The notes beneath the pieces are model-generated. The model was not told the origin of the DNA. It saw only the letters and a program-made list of their open reading frames with translations, and made no database searches. Positions 57,831 to 64,000 of a stretch of DNA of 64,000 bases are shown here, one piece after another (within the stretch, counting starts at the first letter, position 1; every line of letters starts with the position of its first letter). The stretch spans positions 65,572,738 through 65,636,737 of the forward strand of contig OY726572.1 of NCBI GenBank assembly GCA_963383645.1, written 5' to 3'. This stretch comes from Muscardinus avellanarius. Lineage: Eukaryota > Chordata > Mammalia > Rodentia > Gliridae. The translations under genes and the position numbers were made by a program.

Positions 57831-58056
57831 AGCTGGGCGTGGTGGGCACGCTTGTAATCCTAGCATTTGGGAGGCTGAAACAAGAAGATCGTGGTTTGCG
57901 GACAGCCTCAGCTACTTAGTGAGGCCCTTTGCAACTCAGTGAGACCCTGTTTTAAAATTTAAAAAAATAGGGCTGGGGGTGTCACTCAGAGGTAAAATGC
58001 CCCTGGGTTCCATCCCCAGTACTGCAAACAAAAAAAAAACAAAACAAAACAAAACT
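57831..58056 (+). mobile_element. B1-ID dimeric SINE
   Basis: agctgggcgtggtgggcacg left arm, gggctgggggtgtcactcag right arm, ending ccccagtactgc plus an (AAAAC)n tail. Confidence 0.93.
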
Positions 58057-58354
58057 CCAAGATTATGAAAGATAAAGGAAGACTAAGAATTGCTCCAGGC
58101 TCAAGCAGAGAGGCATAATCTCAGAAGGAACAGACCAGATTTTAAAAAAGTCATTTTATTTTGCTATGAATATTAGTGGAACTGGCAAATTATTAAGGTA
58201 GTTTGGATTAGATAATAGGATTGTACCAATGTTAATTGCTTGGATTACAATGATCAAAAATTATATGAGAATATCTTTGTTTTTTAGGAAACACATTAAA
58301 GTCTTCAGGGTTGAGTGGCATTATATGTGCATTTCACTGAAACAGTTCAGGAAA

Positions 58355-58502
58355 TATTGTGTATGTGTGTGTATACAGAGGTGTGTCTATGTATGTATAG
58401 GCATAAATAATGTGCATACATATATACAAGCATATGTAATATATATGTGATCTCATCTATCATATATATACACATATATGCATGATGTATAATGCATATA
58501 GA
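58355..58502 (+). repeat. Mixed TG/TA-rich simple repeat
   Basis: Degenerate tgtgtgtata and atatatac blocks. Confidence 0.8.
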
Positions 58503-58599
58503 AACATTGAGAGTACAAGCAAGAAAGCCCTCTGAAGAGGTAAAAGGTTGAGAAATAAAGGACAAAAACGACCTAGTCAAGGAAGACCCCATGTAAAAA

Positions 58600-58860
58600 G
58601 ATTTCAGACAGAGGGAACTGCATGCGCAATGGTGCCGGGGCCAGGAAGCACTTGCTGAGTTGAATGAGAAGGAAACCCAGTGTGCCTGAAGCTGAGTCGC
58701 CAGGAGTCAAGTGGCAGAGAGGAATTTTGCCTTTTATTCTAAGAATAACTAATGCGTTTCTAAGAAACTACTAATGATCTTTAACCAGGAGGATGGCAAG
58801 GTCCAATCTGCATACTGAAAGTTCACACTGGCTGCAGTATGAAAAATACAAGTGTGGGGT
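58600..58860 (+). mobile_element. Widespread ancient mammalian repeat (same kind as 57030-57190)
   Basis: 'cagagggaactgcatgcgcaatgg', 'ccttttattctaagaataac', 'ttcacactggctgcagtatgaaaaata' follow the order of the later part of that repeat. Family name not assigned. Confidence 0.45.
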
Positions 58861-59869
58861 GATGGGGCTTGGACTTGGGGCACAGGGGCGATGGAGGACG
58901 GTGGGTTGAGACAAAAATCCCAGCGGGTCTTGGTGGTGACCTGGATGTGCTCTCTGGTTCTCTTCCCTCAAGCTTTGGCTCAGTGAATGGAACTGAGCCT
59001 GTGACTTCAAGGTGAACTACTAAAGCACTCCCACCCCACCCTGACGCGAGCGTTGTTGTTTTTACTCGTTTCTTATTCCCGAACTCCTTTCTGAGCCGTG
59101 ACACAATGTACAGAATCAGAGACGGCGCACATCTACACTGGGGAACTGGATGGGGTTTCAGCATTTAGAAATCATCCTTAGATGCAAAAGGGCTGGTCTC
59201 CTCCTGAGACCCAGGCTGCATCTTTGAGGTTTGCACAGAGTTTCAACATCCCGGCACAAAGCAGGAAAACGCCATCTGCCTGGGTAGGGAAGGGGGGCGG
59301 GGACCAGATCCCCATGCAAAGGCAGACTCCAGCCGCACACGGCACAGCCTCCCAGGAGAGCAGCTGTCTGTGCTAACTGGTAGATTGCCTGTCCCTTTCT
59401 CGAGAAAGCACAGCAGATGCTTTTTATATAATGTCCAATTACCCCCAAGGAATGTCACAGTTCTTATGATTAATCAGTTGCACGTACTCGGGGACATATG
59501 TGAGGTGAGTATCCAAGGACGACGAAAAGACCCTGCAGAGAGCAGAAAAACTGAATCCAACCCGGGTAGCAAATGTTTAGAGAGACAAGTAACTGTGTGT
59601 ATTACCTAAGCATCTCTTGCTATAGATTATATTTTGATCCAAAATAAAGACGAGTCTCACCTAAATTTATTGTGAAACCAACTATGAGGTTATGTAAATG
59701 ACTGGGGAAAGGCTGTAAATGGTAGATATCCTCTTTTCAGAACCCAAATAGTAATGAGCTCGTGAGCCTGCAGCTGTGATTACCACTTATAAAATTACGC
59801 CTGAGAAATGAAATGGTTTTTGAGGCCGACAGGATTCTCCCACGAAGGAACAGAAGTGAGCAGGAACAG

Positions 59870-60080
59870 TGCATCTTGCTTTGTCAGGCCCGGCTCAAAT
59901 GCCAGCCCCTTTGTGAAGTTTTCTCTGATCTCTGGAGCAGAATTAACAGGCCTCCTCCTCTGAGCTCTTAGGGCGCTCTTTGGTGGGAATTATTTATCCT
60001 GGTAAGTTTCTCGGGCGGCTGTCTTTGATTACAGTACCTAGCATGCCACTCACTGGGCTTCCTTTTTATTCTGAAGCTCT
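59870..60080 (+). mobile_element. L2 relic
   Basis: 'gtcaggcccggctcaaatgccagcccc...gaagttttctctgatc', then 'gcgctctttggtgggaattatttatcctgg', in L2 3'-region order. Confidence 0.6.
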
Positions 60081-60194
60081 GAAGGAGATGCAAATATAAA
60101 AGCACCGGTACTAGTGAAGCTTGCAGCCACTGGCACCAGGGAACGGTGCACACACTGCGTGCACTAACCTGGTGGTTGTCACAATTGCCTTGCT

Positions 60195-60310
60195 CAAGTA
60201 GGGACCACTGCAATGAGGGAATCGGAGCAAGAGAGGGGAGAAGACAAGTCCAGAGTCACATGGCTAGTAACTGGGGACAGCTGGCTTCTGAGGCAGTCTG
60301 ACTCTGCCAC
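60195..60310 (+). mobile_element. Probable MIR fragment
   Basis: 'gtccagagtcacatggctagtaactggggacagctggcttctgaggcagtctgac' follows the MIR 3' half. It ends about 140 bases before the microprotein ORF. Confidence 0.5.
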
Positions 60311-60453
60311 CCCCACGTGGGAAGGAGGGAAAACACTGGCCTAGGAGGCAAAGTACCTGGGGTCCTGAATGGGCTGTGTCATCCTGGGATACTCACCCAG
60401 TCCCCCGGCCTCTGGGATTTCCCTGCCAGGTCTCATCTGTGCTCACTGGTAAG

Positions 60454-60684
60454 ATGGCGACAGCCCCCGCCTGGGCTCCCACCACTGACCCACAGCCTGG
60501 GGCAGCCAGATTAGCAGCTGAGCCAAATGTTTTTGATGAGACAAATGTTTTTGGATGGATTTACTTGGGCATCGTTGCTTTCCTAATGTTTTACCTCACC
60601 ATTTTTGAAGACCAACAAGGCTCTAAGTTAAGAACTGAGAGACAGAAACAATTTAGCAAACAGCGCCTGCATTCCAGGAGCTGA
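60454..60684 (+). CDS. Candidate single-pass membrane microprotein ORF (76 aa), possibly a retrocopy
   Basis: An intact ORF starts at an AAGATGG context (A at -3, G at +4) and ends in TGA. Residues 1-35 are Ala/Pro-rich (MATAPAWAPTTDPQPG, then PNVFDETNVFGW). Residues about 36-52 form one hydrophobic segment (WIYLGIVAFLMFYLTIF). The tail is polar and basic (EDQQGSKLRTERQKQFSKQ). This looks like a small integral membrane protein of the ER or mitochondria. I do not recognise the family. There is no intron and no clear poly(A) tail, so it may be a retrocopy that has kept its frame, an exon of an unrecognised gene, or chance. An imperfect repeat of acaaatgttttt lies in codons 27-36. Confidence 0.4.
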   Translation: MATAPAWAPTTDPQPGAARLAAEPNVFDETNVFGWIYLGIVAFLMFYLTIFEDQQGSKLRTERQKQFSKQRLHSRS

Positions 60685-60754
60685 GAGTCCAACCACTGGT
60701 TCAAATGGGAAGCCAGACCTCAAGACTACAGTGCAGAGCTGTATGGTAAATTCC

Positions 60755-60844
60755 CTCCCATCATGCCCTGTGCTCTCCCATCATGCTTTGTGCCCTCCCT
60801 TCATGCCCTGTGCTCTATTGTGCCAAACACTTTCCCATCATGCC
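60755..60844 (+). repeat. Degenerate 20-base minisatellite
   Basis: Three adjacent 20-base units of the form ctcccatcatgccctgtgct, with small changes, are followed by a decayed fourth that ends in cccatcatgcc. The array begins 70 bases after the stop codon of the microprotein ORF. Confidence 0.7.
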
Positions 60845-60869
60845 ATAGCACAGACACAGGCAAGAGAAG

Positions 60870-62200
60870 TAAATTCACCCTATCTTCTACCGCATTATCC
60901 TTTTCTTTGTATCTTCTACACATATTTTATGTTCCAGGGATAGTATGTTTTTATGGGTTAGTGTCTTGGGAACTACTTACAATTTCAGACTGACTTTTTT
61001 TAAAACATAACTCAGTGATAAACAAATTGTTTTTTCTGTGCTCAGTGGGATTACCATTTGAAAATTATTTGATTTTCTATAGCAAATCAACTATCAAAAC
61101 AATAATAGGGCATTTGGTCTTTCCAGCTACTGCCTGTGGAGGTGAGGCCTGTGTGATCTGTGCTCTCCTAGAAATTCATAATGGCGTGAAATTTCAATAG
61201 CTTTTTAAAAATCTCGACATAGTATATTGATAGGAAAAGCAGATATTTTGTTGCCCCTGCTCATTTACCTCCACCCACATCCAAGGAAAGAGCTTGTAAA
61301 GCAAGCGAGGTATGGAGAGTGGCACAATCCCAGGATGGTCCCCCTGGAGGCACCACGCCCTCACTTGGGGAGAACATCTCCACCCTCCAGGTTAATGACA
61401 TGATTATCACCTGGGTCCTGCCCTCGTCCTCACTCAAGTCTCCAGAGCTGCACAGAAAAATGTCAGCTACTTGTACACAGATAAAAAAGGAAGTCAGTTT
61501 TTGAATCTGTTCTATGCCTCTGTATCATCCTCTTCGGCATTATTATTGGTTAAGGGAAGCTTAGTTACGCTACAATAACCAGCTTCCTTCTTCTCGGTCT
61601 TGTATGGCTTCCCGGACTGCACAAAAATTTAAAAGGGAAGTGGCAAATGGAAAAGGCTCCTCCTACCATGATAGGCTCCTCACTGTGGGTCCACTTTGGA
61701 CCCATAACAAAGTATTTCCTGTCTGGGTATGAAGGCTTGCCCTTTGACTCTCCTGGTAATTATGATGTGTGGTCCAGGAGTGATCACCGGAGACTCTGCC
61801 ACCGACAAGGTCTCCTGAGCCATGCTGAAGCATCCGCCGTGTGAGCAGATGGGAGCCTCTGTCTTTTCCCTGCTTTAAATGTTGACCAACAGAAACCATG
61901 TTGCTTCTATAATGCATTCCAAATGCATTACTTTGAACATGGTGGCACTGTGGTAAAGAGATTTGGAGGGATTGTAGAGAGTCCATTTCCAAATTCCATT
62001 AGAGCACGTTAAAGAAAACCAAATTAGCTTAGGAGTGCAACACACATCAAAACATTAAATAATTTAAATAGTTCTTAGTATAGCATGGATCCATACAAAC
62101 ATGGGCACCCTTGGACTACTTGAGATGTACTAAGCTCAAATGTTTGGCAGGATTAAACCTGGAGGCTGATGCTAGAAAAATAGAATTCGAGAAGAAGTAC
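60870..62200. other. Unassigned sequence downstream of the microprotein ORF
   Basis: AT-rich, with short chance ORFs. No SINE or recognisable exon. Confidence 0.4.
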
Positions 62201-62689
62201 TCTCTTGTGAAGGTCAGCCAGGACAAATGTTTAGCAAGGGCAGCCTCCTGGTCCCTGGTGCCAGGCCTAACTGTGTGTATGCTTGGGGCTGCAGGTTAGC
62301 ATCTAGGCACAAGCTTAAGTAACATTCACCTCCCCTTCTTCCTCCCTAACAGAACCTCGGCTTTGTACAGGGAGCAATATGCACACTAAAACAAAAACTG
62401 CATTTCCTGCCCTTCCCTAAGCTAGGTGCACCCAGTTAATATAGTCCTGATTCAGTCACATACAAGCAGAAATCTGCTGAGAATTTCTGAGAAAGTCTAA
62501 TTTTCTGATGGAAATACTATCCCTTCTTGCTGTAGCCTCCTCCTTCTCTTTGTCTGGGAGGTAAATGGGAAGCTGGAAATGGAGTAGTTGGTTTGCAAAC
62601 CTCCAAGAGGAAGATCACCGCCTGCTGATCATGACGGAGCAGAGAGATAGCAGCCCTGCATGTTAGCACTCTCCTTAGCCCCTGGCAGC

Positions 62690-62785
62690 TGACTTTCTAG
62701 GTGACTAAAATAAACCCTTACTTGGCTAAGCCACTATGGCTGGGTTTCAGCTGGAGGAAAGTCTTAGCCAATACAGAGTGTTAAA
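62690..62785 (+). mobile_element. 3' end of a MaLR/MLT-type LTR
   Basis: 'actaaaataaacccttacttggctaagccactatggctgggtttc...ttagccaatacag' is the usual 3' end of such LTRs. The 5' part upstream is too decayed to place. Confidence 0.55.
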
Positions 62786-63189
62786 CAGACAAAGAGTTTC
62801 CCTGTCCAACTGAGGCAGGATACAGAAATTTTAAAAATAAGTAGGAAGGGGATGTAAAAGAAGGACAATGAAATATAATTTTAATTTCAAGTCCCACATA
62901 ACTTTTCAAGCCTGTCACTTCCCAAGGCAGTCTCTATTCCAGTCTTGTTATTCCCAAATTCCTAGAAAATCTGTAAATCAAAAAGTTCCTGTATATTCAC
63001 CTACTTAAGAAAATCACCTTGTGTCCTGTTCACCAATCCACCAATAAATATTTGCTCAAAGAGAGATAGGATATTTTTGGAAGCCTATCATTTTAGGGGA
63101 CTTTCCAAGTTAGCTACTGAATCAGGTAAAGGAGATCACATCAGCCTAAGGATTTTAAGTATAGCCAGACTCATGCTATTATCACATAC

Positions 63190-63440
63190 CTTCTCATACC
63201 CAACCTCACCAAGTTTCCTTTAAAAGAGAAGCTGGGAGCCCCGAGCACATTTTGCACTCTTGAGACAGTCCGCATTCTCACTTGAATGTGTATTTCTTAC
63301 ATCCCCCAATAAATCTCTGTGCCTGTACTAACACATGCTGAAGTTCTTTTCTGCTACATATGTCAAGGACCCCACTTGTCCTGAGTCCCCCCTTCTCTGA
63401 GAATTCTTCAGGACCCTCTTCAGGTGGTAACATCTCTTCT
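63190..63440 (+). mobile_element. Possible LTR fragment with polyadenylation signal
   Basis: 'gagacagtccgcattctcacttgaatgtg', then 'cccccaataaatctctgtgcctgt' and a following C/T-rich part look like the R-U5 end of a retroviral-type LTR. No internal coding sequence is present and the family is unknown. Confidence 0.3.
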
Positions 63441-63661
63441 CTGGTGACACAACACGCTTTAGATTCAGCAGGGTAAATACAGGTTCTTGTCACAGACCCT
63501 TCTGAGCCTTTTATGTCCTAGCCACCTGGTGATACTCCAGGGATAGAGGGTAATGTCTCTCAAACTCTTTTAACCACAGAAACCTTTATTTCACGTTACA
63601 TCTCTTGGAAATAGTGTTACCAAACATTGGGAAATAGTGCTTCAAGTGTGCATGTGTTCTT

Positions 63662-63699
63662 CTCTCTCCCTCCCTCCCTCCCTCCCTCCCTCCCTCCCT

Positions 63700-63750
<51 letters not shown>
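63662..63750 (+). repeat. (CCCT)n(CT)n compound microsatellite
   Basis: About 11 CCCT units followed by about 21 CT units; pure polypyrimidine on this strand. Confidence 0.97.
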
Positions 63751-63757
<7 letters not shown>

Positions 63758-63867
63758 TCTTTCCTCAGCCAAAGAAATGATGTGTTTTTCTAGAACCTAC
63801 AAATGTAAATTCTTAGTCAGAAATGAAACATACAACCATTGTGACTGCATACAACGGGGTTAAAGAG

Positions 63868-64000
63868 TGTCTGCCAAAAACTTATGTCCACCTGATACCT
63901 ATGAATTTATCCTTATTTAGAAATGTGCTCTATGCAGAGATGATCGAGTTAAGATGAGGTCATAGTGGATTAGGGTGAGTCCTAAATTGAATGGCCAGCA
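63868..64000 (+). mobile_element. MaLR/MLT-like LTR relic, cut by the window end
   Basis: 'aaaaacttatgtccacctgatacctatgaatttatccttatttagaaatgtgc' and 'gagttaagatgaggtcatagtggattagggtgagtcctaa' belong to the same LTR kind as 37240-37640. Confidence 0.6.

Noticed and set aside
60755..60844. Short tandem units considered as a CRISPR-like array
   Set aside because: The units are contiguous with no spacers, in a mammalian genome; it is a minisatellite.
42460..64000. Search for the FIGLA gene, a neighbour upstream of ADD2 in human
   Set aside because: No bHLH-coding sequence is visible on either strand; it presumably lies beyond the window.

Overview
The window is vertebrate nuclear DNA from a rodent, most likely a squirrel (Sciuridae). 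It carries spliced exons with GT-AG borders and long introns. It also carries more than thirty dimeric SINEs with a B1-like left arm and a tRNA-Ala/ID-like right arm, a composition typical of squirrels, plus mammal-wide MIR, L2, L1, MaLR and MER5 relics and many (CA)n, (CT)n and (TA)n runs. There is nothing prokaryotic and no operon.

The only gene I can name is ADD2 (beta-adducin), on the minus strand. Its first six coding exons are at 15991-16207 (start codon at 16173), 14180-14318, 7163-7314, 6656-6736, 3403-3552 and 1841-1984. Joined, they give 283 codons in one open frame: the N-terminal region and the first part of the aldolase-II-like head. All borders are GT-AG and all phases agree. 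The next coding exon lies beyond base 1, so the gene is cut by the window edge. The first coding exon has a splice acceptor upstream of the ATG, so at least one noncoding 5' exon lies further upstream, above 16.2 kb. A candidate internal noncoding exon is at 22609-22725; weaker promoter-like sites are near 48.8-48.95 kb and 59.4 kb. Most of 16.2-64 kb is therefore probably intron and upstream sequence of ADD2.

Layout: 1-16.2 kb holds the ADD2 exons, with L2 and MER5A relics, a large decayed L1 (about 9.15-13.75 kb) split by later SINEs, and simple repeats. From 16.2 to 34 kb the sequence is rich in SINEs, MIRs, an antisense L1 piece (20.0-20.8 kb) and MaLR LTRs. From 34 to 42.5 kb there are MIR, MaLR, MER5A and AT-rich repeats. 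The stretch 42.5-49.3 kb is unusually free of recognisable repeats. From 49.3 to 58.1 kb SINEs are dense again. From 58.1 to 64 kb there are L2 and LTR-like relics, and an intact 76-codon ORF at 60454-60684 that would encode a single-pass membrane microprotein; I could not assign it to a family.

I found no new multi-gene system. The points most worth checking are the candidate ADD2 5' exon, the microprotein ORF, a homogeneous young SINE subfamily with target-site duplications, SINE tails that grew into microsatellites, and the repeat-poor 42.5-49.3 kb stretch.
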